Counted from the stretch's first letter, positions 1 through 5,945 are shown. The stretch is 5,945 nucleotides of DNA from Pontimonas sp. (GCA_017852615.1 JAFMKX010000054.1:1-5945); one strand, 5' to 3'. The notes: generated from the letters alone by a model not told the origin. A program made the numbers and translations.

Positions 1-1
1 G

Positions 2-328
2 TTTTACGGTGGACACAGTAGCTACAGGGCGAGTTTCGATGCCAAGAGTATTCAGGAGATTGATCCCTACGATTTTGAACGTGCGTATGCGACAATTTCT
101 GAGGCTCTGAATGAGGGTTTGTGGCACTCTACCGAGACTGCGCGCCAGTCGAATCGTCGAACTCTTCTCGATTCGTTAAGTTTTCATCGCTCGCTTGCCA
201 AGTTTATTGAAAAAGGGGAATTCCATCCAGCGAGAAACAATCGGTTCTTCATCCCAGCCCAGCATCCCCAGAAGCTTGTTAAGAAGATTCTCGATCCTTT
301 ATATGGTGGGCTGCGCCGATTATTGTGA
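2..328 (+). CDS. 3' end of an unrecognised gene (5' truncated by the window)
   Basis: The reading frame is open from base 2 to a TGA at 326-328 and gives 108 residues of a C-terminal region, so the true start lies upstream of the window. The visible protein is soluble-looking, with no membrane segment. It starts with an FYGGHSSYR stretch, continues with a probably helical region rich in charged residues (ending in a basic SNRR), and closes with a basic tail (KLVKK near residue 92, LRRLL at the end). I do not recognise the family and assign no function. It is on the same strand as ilvD, but about 150 bases and a strong stem-loop separate them, so it is probably a separate transcription unit. 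A hand count gives about 48% G+C over bases 1-300, apparently a little lower than the ilv genes. The frame is intact over its visible length, which argues for a real gene. Confidence applies to its being coding, not to any function. Confidence 0.7.
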   Translation, partial: FYGGHSSYRASFDAKSIQEIDPYDFERAYATISEALNEGLWHSTETARQSNRRTLLDSLSFHRSLAKFIEKGEFHPARNNRFFIPAQHPQKLVKKILDPLYGGLRRLL

Positions 329-357
329 GCGATCCCTCGCCATATGCCACGGTGATA

Positions 358-385
358 CTCTCGCCCGATTAGCTGTGGGCGAGAG
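358..385 (+). terminator. Perfect 9-bp stem-loop, probable terminator of the upstream gene
   Basis: CTCTCGCCC (358-366) pairs without mismatch with GGGCGAGAG (377-385) around a 10-base loop. It begins 29 bases after the stop codon of the gene fragment at 2-328. No T-run follows on the plus strand and none follows on the minus strand, so it is not a classical intrinsic terminator. Hairpin terminators lacking a U-tract have been proposed in actinobacteria. The alternative is a leader-RNA structure, if a promoter for ilvD lies further upstream, but no leader peptide or rival pairing of comparable strength is visible. Confidence 0.5.
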
Positions 386-405
386 CCTCTGAACAGTCGC
401 GCACC

Positions 406-436
406 TTGAAATATTTGGCTCTGCATTGAAGATAAT
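406..436 (+). promoter_or_regulatory. Candidate sigma-70-type promoter for the ilv cluster
   Basis: TTGAAA at 406-411 matches the -35 consensus at 5 of 6 positions. GATAAT at 431-436 matches the -10 consensus at 5 of 6. The overlapping TAATAT at 433-438 also fits the relaxed actinobacterial -10 form TAnnnT. The 19-base spacer is longer than the preferred 17-18. Transcription would start near 443-446 and leave a leader of about 35 bases before the first ilvD ATG. It is downstream of the 358-385 hairpin, as expected for a fresh promoter. The match is by eye only. Confidence 0.4.
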
Positions 437-448
437 ATCCGAATCTTC
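428..448. repeat. Interrupted inverted repeat overlapping the candidate -10 (possible operator)
   Basis: GAAGAT (428-433) and ATCTTC (443-448) are perfect inverted copies separated by 9 bases. They flank and overlap the candidate -10 and start-site region, where a repressor site could act. A perfect 8-base palindrome, AAATATTT, lies at 409-416 and overlaps the candidate -35. Repeats this short arise fairly often by chance in 150 bases, so this is only a pointer. No known operator consensus is recognised. Confidence 0.15.
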
Positions 449-478
449 CTATCCCGGCCCGAAACTAATCCGCCTAAG

Positions 479-2182
479 ATGATGGCTATGGAGAAGCCAG
501 ATATCAAACCGCGTTCACGGGTCGTCACTGATGGCATTGAGGCCACAACCTCAAGAGGCATGCTTCGCGCAGTGGGCATGGGTGATGATGATTGGGATAA
601 GCCACAGATTGGTATCGCTAGTTCCTGGAACGAAATAACTCCCTGTAACTTGTCGCTCTCGCGGCTCGCTCAGGCCGCTAAAGAAGGTGTCCACGGGGGA
701 GGCGGTTACCCTCTCCAGTTCGGGACGGTGTCGGTCTCCGATGGAATTTCCATGGGCCACGAAGGAATGCACTTTTCTCTAGTCAGCCGCGAAGTAATCG
801 CCGATTCTGTGGAAACAGTCATGCAGGCAGAGCGTCTTGATGGGTCCGTCCTGTTGGCTGGTTGCGATAAGTCCATCCCGGGCATGCTGATGGCGGCTGC
901 ACGCCTCGACTTAGCTTCAGTCTTCTTATATGCCGGCTCCATTGCCCCTGGTTGGGTGAAGCTTTCTGATGGAACCGAAAAAGACATCACCATCATTGAT
1001 TCTTTTGAAGCGGTGGGGGCGGTCAAGGCTGGGAAAATGTCGCGCGAAGACGCGCACCGGATTGAATGTGCGTTCGCCCCGGGTGAAGGTGCCTGTGGTG
1101 GGATGTATACCGCGAACACCATGGCCAGCATTGCTGAAGCACTGGGACTGAGTTTGCCGGGTTCAGCGTCACCAGCGTCCTACGACCGAAGGCGTGACAT
1201 GTTCGCACATCGCTCTGGTGAAGCGGTGGTGGAAATGCTCCGTCACGGTATTACTGCGCGAAGTATTTTGACCAGGGAAGCTTTTGAAAACGCCATCGCA
1301 ATTCTGATGGCCTTGGGAGGTTCCACTAACGCGGTTCTTCATCTCCTCGCGATTGCGAATGAAGCCGAGGTGGAGCTCGAGCTGGATGACTTTAATCGCA
1401 TTGGTGCGAAGGTGCCCCATATCGGAGACCTCAAACCATTTGGTCGCTACGTCATGAATGACGTGGATCGCCATGGCGGGGTTCCCGTTCTTATGAAGGC
1501 ACTTGTGGATGCTGGTCTTATGCACGGTGACGTGATGACAGTGACCGGCAAAACCATGGCAGAAAACCTTGAAGCTCTTAACCCCGATGCGCTCGATGGT
1601 GATGTGCTGCGGCACCTAGACAAACCTATTCACGCTACGGGTGGTTTAACGATTCTGAAGGGCACCTTCGCCCCGGAAGGCGCTGTGGTCAAGACGGCTG
1701 GCTTTGATGCGGCGACCTTTGAAGGCCCTGCTCGCGTCTTTGAACGTGAGCGCGCGGCGATGGACGCTCTGACCAACGGCGAGATTAAGTCTGGCGACGT
1801 GGTCGTCATTCGCTATGAAGGACCCAAGGGTGGCCCCGGGATGAGGGAGATGCTGGCGATTACCGCAGCAATTAAGGGTGCCGGTTTAGGCAAAGATGTA
1901 TTACTCTTGACGGACGGTCGATTCTCAGGCGGCACAACCGGACTGTGTATTGGCCATATCGCTCCCGAAGCAGTAGACGCAGGTCCTATTGCCTTTGTGA
2001 GGGATGGGGACCTCATTCGGGTTGATATTCCATCCAGGACACTCGACATACTCGTCGACGACGACGAACTCAAAGCGCGCCAGGCTGACTGGGAGCCGCT
2101 TCCTCCGCGATACACCCGTGGTGTATTGGCTAAGTACCAAAAACTTGTCCAATCCGCGGCCGTGGGAGCTGTCACCGGTTAA
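479..2182 (+). CDS. ilvD: Dihydroxy-acid dehydratase
   Basis: IlvD dehydrates 2,3-dihydroxy-isovalerate and 2,3-dihydroxy-3-methylvalerate to the 2-keto acids that are transaminated to valine and isoleucine. It is a cytosolic Fe-S enzyme of the IlvD/Edd family. Numbering from the ATG at 479 (567 residues, normal family length), the three cluster-binding cysteines are Cys56 in ITPCNLSL, Cys129 in the GCDKSIPG signature and Cys206 in GEGACGGMYTANT. The second signature, LLTDGRFSGGT, lies near residues 476-486, with Ser483 as the likely catalytic base. The start is uncertain: in-frame ATGs occur at 479, 482 and 488, and none has a Shine-Dalgarno sequence. Family conservation begins at about the DIKPRSR segment (residues 8-14), so the 488 start (564 residues) is equally possible. 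A TAAGAT at 475-480 is spaced as a -10 for a leaderless transcript beginning at that ATG. It is the first gene of the apparent operon, with ilvB 36 bases downstream. Identity is secure. Confidence 0.97.
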   Translation: MMAMEKPDIKPRSRVVTDGIEATTSRGMLRAVGMGDDDWDKPQIGIASSWNEITPCNLSLSRLAQAAKEGVHGGGGYPLQFGTVSVSDGISMGHEGMHFSLVSREVIADSVETVMQAERLDGSVLLAGCDKSIPGMLMAAARLDLASVFLYAGSIAPGWVKLSDGTEKDITIIDSFEAVGAVKAGKMSREDAHRIECAFAPGEGACGGMYTANTMASIAEALGLSLPGSASPASYDRRRDMFAHRSGEAVVEMLRHGITARSILTREAFENAIAILMALGGSTNAVLHLLAIANEAEVELELDDFNRIGAKVPHIGDLKPFGRYVMNDVDRHGGVPVLMKALVDAGLMHGDVMTVTGKTMAENLEALNPDALDGDVLRHLDKPIHATGGLTILKGTFAPEGAVVKTAGFDAATFEGPARVFERERAAMDALTNGEIKSGDVVVIRYEGPKGGPGMREMLAITAAIKGAGLGKDVLLLTDGRFSGGTTGLCIGHIAPEAVDAGPIAFVRDGDLIRVDIPSRTLDILVDDDELKARQADWEPLPPRYTRGVLAKYQKLVQSAAVGAVTG

Positions 2183-2218
2183 GCCAGTTGCACCCAGTTT
2201 TTGACCCCGATGAAGTGA

Positions 2219-4060
2219 ATGAGACCGATGGATGATGTGATGTTGGATTCGCCCGAGGCTGATGAGCCTGCGCTGTCTCCTGAAGAATTACGTAAGGCCC
2301 AGTTGGCCGCCAAAGCACCAGTGCTCACTGGCTCGGGTGCCATTTTGAAGAGCCTCGAAATGTTGGGTGTCACGGATGTCTTTGGCCTGCCCGGTGGCGC
2401 CATCATGCCGTTTTACGACGAATTAATGTCTGCTGACAAGATCCGCCACATTTTGGTTCGCCACGAGCAGGGCGCGGGTCACGCTGCGGAAGGTTATGCC
2501 TCGGCGTCGGGAAAATTGGGTGTTGCTATTGCGACGTCGGGCCCGGGTGCTACCAATCTGGTGACGGCCATTGCAGATGCCCATATGGATTCGGTTCCAC
2601 TTCTGGCAATTACGGGACAAGTTTTTTCTACTTCGATGGGAACAGATGCATTCCAAGAAGTTGACATCTCAGGTGTGACAATGCCGATTACCAAGCATTC
2701 TTTTTTGGTAACGGACCCTGCAGAAATCCCGGGTGTGATGGCAGCTGCCGTGCACATCGCAACGACAGGTCGACCAGGACCCGTGCTGGTGGATGTCACA
2801 AAAGACGCTCAGCAAAAGAGCGCGCCGTTTATTTGGCCGCCTGAGATTGATCTTCCTGGATACCACCCGGTGACCAAAGCCAACGCAAAACAAGTGCAGG
2901 TAGCGGCGGAGATGATTGCTGCTGCCAAGAAGCCAGTGTTGTATGTCGGTGGTGGAGTTGTTCGGGCCGGTGCCCATAAAGAATTGGCTGCGTTTGCCAA
3001 CAAAGTGGGGGCCCCTGTCGTTACTACCTTGATGGCGAGGGGAGCATTCCCAGATTCAAGCCCGCTGAACTTAGGCATGCCCGGTATGCACGGCACGGTG
3101 CCGGCGGTATTGGCTTTTCAAGAATCGGATTTGTTGGTCGTGTTGGGAGCCCGTTTTGACGATCGTGTCACGGGCAAGCCCAGCGAATTTGCGCCACACG
3201 CCGCCGTCATTCACATCGATATTGACCCGGCAGAAATCGGGAAAATTCGACATGCCGAGGTTCCCATTGTGGGAGATGTCAAAGATGTCTTGGGTGATTT
3301 ATTGGGGTCTTTCACGAAAGCGGCTAAGGCTCAGAGCCCGGATTACTCTGCGTGGTGGGATCGCCTGCATCTGTTGCAAAAACAGTATCCGCTGGGCTTC
3401 GATGAGCCAGAAGATGGTCTGCTCTCACCACAGTGGGTCATTCAAAAAATTGGTGAAATGTCAGGACCCGAAGCGGTCTACGCAGCCGGAGTTGGCCAGC
3501 ACCAAATGTGGTCCGCGCAATTCATCAAGTACGAACGCCCGAATGCCTGGCTCAACTCGGGCGGGGCCGGCACCATGGGGTATTCGGTGCCCGCAGCGAT
3601 GGGAGCGAAGGTGGCCCAGCCAGATCGTCTGGTGTGGGCGATTGATGGCGATGGGTGTTTCCAGATGACTAATCAGGAACTCGCCACCTGCACCATTAAT
3701 AACATCCCGATTAAAGTCGCCATTATCAACAATTCGTCTCTAGGAATGGTTCGCCAATGGCAGTCGCTTTTCTATGACGGGAGACACTCTTTCACCGACC
3801 TGGACACTGGACACGACACCGCCATGGTGCCTGATTTTGTCAAACTTGCCGATGCCTATGGCGCCCTAGGTATTAGGGTTCGCACCAAGGAAGAAGTCGA
3901 ACCCGCCATCAAGTTGGCGATGGAAACCAACGATCGGCCCGTCGTGATTGATTTCATCGTGAGTAAGGATTCGATGGTGTGGCCCATGGTTCCCCAGGGC
4001 GTTGGAAACTCTGAAGTGCAATATGCCAGGGACCATGCGCCTGAATGGGATGAGGAGTAA
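2219..4060 (+). CDS. ilvB: Acetohydroxyacid synthase (acetolactate synthase), large catalytic subunit
   Basis: IlvB is the ThDP-, Mg- and FAD-dependent enzyme that condenses pyruvate with pyruvate or 2-ketobutyrate, the first common step to branched-chain amino acids. The 613-residue product has an acidic, poorly conserved N-terminal extension of about 33 residues. The ThDP pyrimidine-binding domain follows (about 35-200), with catalytic Glu83 in RHEQGAGHAAEGYA. The middle domain (about 220-360) contains GARFDDRVTGK (310-320). The ThDP diphosphate domain (about 405-585) has the GDG motif at 477-479, with Mg ligands Asp478 and Asn505. Trp514 in MVRQWQ aligns with Arabidopsis Trp574. Phe136 stands where plants have Pro197. 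The start is uncertain: ATGs at 2219, 2228 and 2240 and a GTG at 2237 are in frame, none with a convincing Shine-Dalgarno. The first is taken because family members commonly have such an extension. Its partner ilvN starts 2 bases after its stop. Confidence 0.97.
   Translation: MRPMDDVMLDSPEADEPALSPEELRKAQLAAKAPVLTGSGAILKSLEMLGVTDVFGLPGGAIMPFYDELMSADKIRHILVRHEQGAGHAAEGYASASGKLGVAIATSGPGATNLVTAIADAHMDSVPLLAITGQVFSTSMGTDAFQEVDISGVTMPITKHSFLVTDPAEIPGVMAAAVHIATTGRPGPVLVDVTKDAQQKSAPFIWPPEIDLPGYHPVTKANAKQVQVAAEMIAAAKKPVLYVGGGVVRAGAHKELAAFANKVGAPVVTTLMARGAFPDSSPLNLGMPGMHGTVPAVLAFQESDLLVVLGARFDDRVTGKPSEFAPHAAVIHIDIDPAEIGKIRHAEVPIVGDVKDVLGDLLGSFTKAAKAQSPDYSAWWDRLHLLQKQYPLGFDEPEDGLLSPQWVIQKIGEMSGPEAVYAAGVGQHQMWSAQFIKYERPNAWLNSGGAGTMGYSVPAAMGAKVAQPDRLVWAIDGDGCFQMTNQELATCTINNIPIKVAIINNSSLGMVRQWQSLFYDGRHSFTDLDTGHDTAMVPDFVKLADAYGALGIRVRTKEEVEPAIKLAMETNDRPVVIDFIVSKDSMVWPMVPQGVGNSEVQYARDHAPEWDEE
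4052..4057 (+). promoter_or_regulatory. Shine-Dalgarno of ilvN inside the end of ilvB
   Basis: GAGGAG lies within the last two ilvB sense codons, immediately before the TAA at 4058-4060 and 5 bases before the ilvN ATG. It fixes the ilvN start. Ribosomes finishing ilvB clear or occupy this site, so translational coupling of the two subunits is likely. That is an inference from the arrangement. Confidence 0.8.
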
Positions 4061-4062
4061 TT

Positions 4063-4569
4063 ATGAGTCACGTTCTCTCACTCCTTGTGGAAGACAAGCC
4101 TGGTCTCTTGACTAGGGTTGCGGGGCTGTTTGCCCGCAGAGGATTCAACATCGAATCGCTCGCCGTGGGGAAAACCGAAGTTCCGGGTCTTTCTCGCATT
4201 ACGGTCGTGGTGGATGTTGAGGACTTGCCGCTGGAGCAGGTCACCAAACAGCTCAACAAGCTGGTGAACGTGCTCAAAATTGTGGAACTGGAACAAGACC
4301 AATCTGTGCAACGCGAACACATGCTGATCAAGGTTCGAGTTGATAACTCCACCCGCTCCCAAATATTGGAAGCCACCAATTTGTTTCGGGCACGCGTAGT
4401 CGATGTCGTGACGGATGCGTTGGTGATCGAAGTTACGGGAGATAGCGCGAAAGTCCGAGCACTCCTGAAGGTGTTAGAGCCCTACGGCATCAAAGAAATA
4501 GCACAATCTGGTCTGCTCGCCATTGGCCGAGGCGCCAAAAGTATTTCTGATCGCATGAACAAGAACTAA
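4063..4569 (+). CDS. ilvN: Acetohydroxyacid synthase, small regulatory subunit
   Basis: IlvN binds and activates the IlvB catalytic subunit and confers feedback inhibition by branched-chain amino acids. The 168-residue length is typical of the family. The N-terminal ACT domain (about residues 3-77) opens with HVLSLLVEDKPG and continues through RRGFNIESLAVG (25-36). The C-terminal small-subunit domain (about 84-160) includes LFRARVVDV and EPYGIKEIAQSG (139-150). Of the residues known to bind valine in E. coli IlvH (Asn11, Gly14, Asn29), Gly14 and Asn29 are kept and Asn11 is replaced by Asp. As I recall, actinobacterial homologues that remain feedback-sensitive also have Asp here, so regulation is probably intact. 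The start is well supported by GAGGAG 5 bases upstream, and the 2-base gap to ilvB suggests coupled translation. Symbols ilvN and ilvH are both used for this family; ilvN fits actinobacterial practice. Confidence 0.96.
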   Translation: MSHVLSLLVEDKPGLLTRVAGLFARRGFNIESLAVGKTEVPGLSRITVVVDVEDLPLEQVTKQLNKLVNVLKIVELEQDQSVQREHMLIKVRVDNSTRSQILEATNLFRARVVDVVTDALVIEVTGDSAKVRALLKVLEPYGIKEIAQSGLLAIGRGAKSISDRMNKN

Positions 4570-4594
4570 ACTGTCCACGTTGACCCATCACATC

Positions 4595-4600
4595 AAGGAG
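4595..4600 (+). promoter_or_regulatory. Shine-Dalgarno that fixes the GTG start of ilvC
   Basis: AAGGAG ends 10 bases before the GTG at 4611. No in-frame ATG lies near, and the family's N-terminal sequence begins right at this GTG, so the non-ATG start is well supported. The rest of the 41-base ilvN-ilvC gap (4570-4610) shows no hairpin. A TTGACC at 4580-4585 has no matching -10. Confidence 0.75.
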
Positions 4601-4610
4601 AACAACCCAC

Positions 4611-5636
4611 GTGACTGACATCAAGTACGACACCGACGCAGATCTTGGCATCATCCAATCGAAGAAGGTTGCGGTGGTCGGCTATGGCTCCCAGGGTCAC
4701 GCGCACGCGCAAAACCTTCGGGATTCAGGCGTGGAGGTTGTCGTAGCGCTGAAGGATGGCTCAGCCTCGAAAACCAAAGCTGAAGAAGCCGGTTTTACCG
4801 TCATGTCCAACGCGGAAGCAACAAAATGGGCAGACGTCGTCGTTATCTTGGCTCCTGATCAGCACCAACGTCACCTCTATGCCGATGACGTTGCTCCCAA
4901 TCTCACCGATGGCAAAGCACTGGTTTTCGGGCACGGCTTTAACATTCGCTTTGGCTACATTAAGCCTCCGACTGGCGTGGACGTCATTCTGATTGCCCCT
5001 AAAGGCCCAGGCCACACCGTTCGTCGTGAATTTGAAGCAGGGCGTGGAGTCCCGGTGATTGTGGCGGTGGAAAACGATGCAACCGGCAACGCCTGGGATT
5101 TGGCCTGGTCTTACGCCAAGGGTCTTGGAGCGCTGCGTGCTGGGGGTATCACCACCACCTTTACCGAAGAAACTGAGACGGACTTGTTCGGCGAACAAGC
5201 AGTGTTGTGTGGTGGAACGTCACAGCTAGTGCAGTACGGGTTCGAAGTACTTACAGAAGCTGGTTACCAGCCAGAGATTGCCTACTTCGAGGTTCTTCAC
5301 GAGCTCAAGCTCATCGTCGACCTCATGTGGGAGGGTGGCATCGCCAAGCAGCGTTGGTCAATCAGCGACACTGCTGAATATGGTGACTACGTATCTGGCC
5401 CGCGGGTTATTTCCCCCGACGTCAAAGAAAACATGAAAGCAGTATTAGCAGATATCCAATCGGGTGCCTTTGCTAAGCGCTTCATTGCGGATCAGGATGC
5501 AGGCGCACCAGAATTCATGGCGCTGCGCGCCAAGGGTGAAGGCCACCCCATCGAAGCGACGGGCAAGAAGCTCCGTGCTTTGTTCTCGTGGAAGCAAAAT
5601 GATTCTGACTACGTAGACGGTAAAGCTGCTCGCTAA
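4611..5636 (+). CDS. ilvC: Ketol-acid reductoisomerase, class I (short form)
   Basis: IlvC isomerises and reduces 2-acetolactate or 2-aceto-2-hydroxybutyrate to the dihydroxy acids used by IlvD. At 341 residues with a single knotted domain it is the short class I form. The N-terminal Rossmann domain has GYGSQGHAHAQN (24-35). In the beta2-alphaB loop, Lys48, Ser51 and Ser53 suit binding of the NADPH 2'-phosphate, so NADPH is the predicted cofactor. Catalytic residues are all present: His108 in GHGFNI, Lys131 in APKGPGH, Mg ligands Asp191 and Glu195 in TDLFGEQ, Glu227 and Glu231 in FEVLHE, and Ser252 in SISDTAEYGD. It begins with GTG, supported by AAGGAG 10 bases upstream, and follows ilvN by 41 bases. 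The protein ends in a short polar tail. Nothing is missing or unusual in the enzyme itself. Confidence 0.97.
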   Translation: MTDIKYDTDADLGIIQSKKVAVVGYGSQGHAHAQNLRDSGVEVVVALKDGSASKTKAEEAGFTVMSNAEATKWADVVVILAPDQHQRHLYADDVAPNLTDGKALVFGHGFNIRFGYIKPPTGVDVILIAPKGPGHTVRREFEAGRGVPVIVAVENDATGNAWDLAWSYAKGLGALRAGGITTTFTEETETDLFGEQAVLCGGTSQLVQYGFEVLTEAGYQPEIAYFEVLHELKLIVDLMWEGGIAKQRWSISDTAEYGDYVSGPRVISPDVKENMKAVLADIQSGAFAKRFIADQDAGAPEFMALRAKGEGHPIEATGKKLRALFSWKQNDSDYVDGKAAR

Positions 5637-5652
5637 GCGTTCATACTGATTC

Positions 5653-5659
5653 AGGAAGG
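5653..5659 (+). promoter_or_regulatory. Shine-Dalgarno of serA
   Basis: AGGAAGG ends 9 bases before the ATG at 5669 and fixes that start. The 32-base gap from ilvC (5637-5668) contains no hairpin and no convincing -10 element, which supports read-through from ilvC. Confidence 0.75.
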
Positions 5660-5668
5660 CACCTACAC

Positions 5669-5945
5669 ATGGCAAAGCCCATTGTGCTCATTGCCGAGGA
5701 GCTTTCTCCTGCCACAGTTGAGGCGCTAGGGCCTGATTTCGACATTCGCCACGTTGACGGTGCGAACCGGGCGGAACTCCTCAAGGCTTTGCCTGGGGCG
5801 AATGCAGTATTGGTGCGATCAGCCACTCACATGGATGCTGAGGCTATCGCCGCTGGTTCTGACCTTAAAGTGATTGCTCGGGCCGGTGTAGGGCTTGATA
5901 ATGTCGATATTCCAGCAGCCACGGAAGCTGGCGTCATGGTGGTTA
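5669..5945 (+). CDS. serA: D-3-phosphoglycerate dehydrogenase, N-terminal part (cut by the window end)
   Basis: SerA oxidises 3-phosphoglycerate with NAD+, the first step of the phosphorylated serine pathway. The first 92 codons are visible and continue off the window. They match the start of the family's substrate-binding domain: KPIVLIAEELSP at the N terminus, the VRSAT motif (residues 51-55) that contacts substrate, and the ARAGVGLDNVD motif (72-82) followed by PAATEAGVMVV. The NAD-binding domain, catalytic Arg/Glu/His residues and any C-terminal ASB and ACT regulatory domains lie beyond the window, so allosteric control by serine cannot be judged. The start has a good Shine-Dalgarno. Placement directly behind ilvC is a recurrent actinobacterial arrangement, in which leuB often follows. 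Other 2-hydroxyacid dehydrogenases share the fold, but this motif set and context point to SerA. Confidence 0.92.
   Translation, partial: MAKPIVLIAEELSPATVEALGPDFDIRHVDGANRAELLKALPGANAVLVRSATHMDAEAIAAGSDLKVIARAGVGLDNVDIPAATEAGVMVV

Noticed and set aside
344..355. ATG CCA CGG TGA as an ilv leader peptide for attenuation
   Set aside because: It is only three codons, with no Leu, Ile or Val run, no ribosome site, and lies upstream of the best promoter. No attenuator with competing stems is visible before ilvD or ilvB.
195..392. Plus-strand 65-codon frame running through the hairpin
   Set aside because: It overlaps the better-supported frame at 2-328 in another phase and has no Shine-Dalgarno or recognisable content.
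184..579. Minus-strand 131-codon frame covering the left gene end and the intergenic gap
   Set aside because: It overlaps the coding end at 2-328, the hairpin and the start of conserved ilvD. The product looks like random translation, and there is no supporting ribosome site.
1169..1615. Minus-strand open frame of 148 codons inside ilvD
   Set aside because: It lies wholly within the conserved ilvD coding sequence, has no recognisable domain and no ribosome site, and is an antisense shadow. The same holds for the minus-strand frames at 706-1131 and 4761-5198.
2050..2070. GTCGACGACGACGA triplet repeat in ilvD
   Set aside because: It encodes the acidic VDDDE stretch in frame and needs no explanation beyond coding.
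2188..2216. Internal promoter in the ilvD-ilvB gap (TTGCAC at 2188, TTGACC at 2201)
   Set aside because: Neither -35-like hexamer has an acceptable -10 at 16-19 bases spacing.
3156..3668. Plus-strand 170-codon frame inside ilvB
   Set aside because: It is an out-of-frame reading of the well-conserved ilvB sequence. Its product is rich in Arg, Ser and Trp with no family resemblance.
1..5945. Mobile elements, CRISPR arrays, tRNA or rRNA genes, phage or defence genes
   Set aside because: I saw no transposase, integrase, spaced direct repeats, tRNA cloverleaf or defence-like domain. All but about 260 bases of the window is coding sequence.

Overview
The window looks like a stretch of an actinobacterial chromosome. 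The IlvD, IlvB, IlvN and IlvC proteins carry sequence signatures that I associate with Actinomycetota. The order ilvD-ilvB-ilvN-ilvC-serA on one strand is a familiar arrangement in that phylum, and Micrococcales/Microbacteriaceae-like bacteria are the most natural guess. Base composition is moderate for the group: a hand count gives about 48% G+C over the first 300 bases, and the ilv genes look somewhat higher. That would suit a lower-GC member of the group. The taxonomic call is an inference from remembered family features, not a search result.

Layout. Bases 2-328 hold the 3' end of an unrecognised plus-strand gene. Bases 329-478 form a gene-free gap. It contains a perfect 9-bp stem-loop that probably ends the upstream transcript, followed by a plausible promoter region for the biosynthetic genes. 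From 479 to the window end, five plus-strand genes run head to tail with gaps of 36, 2, 41 and 32 bases: ilvD, ilvB, ilvN, ilvC and the first 92 codons of serA. No terminator-like hairpin is visible between any of them, so one operon is the simplest reading.

Function. IlvB (catalytic) and IlvN (regulatory) together form acetohydroxyacid synthase, the committed step to valine, isoleucine and leucine. IlvC (ketol-acid reductoisomerase) and IlvD (dihydroxyacid dehydratase) catalyse the next two steps and yield the 2-keto acid precursors. SerA begins serine synthesis from 3-phosphoglycerate. All expected catalytic residues that I checked are present, and I see no frameshift or truncation other than at the window edges.

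I found no undescribed biological system. This is core metabolism. The points worth a second look are small: the lack of Shine-Dalgarno sequences before ilvD and ilvB, the architecture of the 329-478 control region, one substitution at a known herbicide-contact position in IlvB, and the unidentified gene fragment at the left edge.
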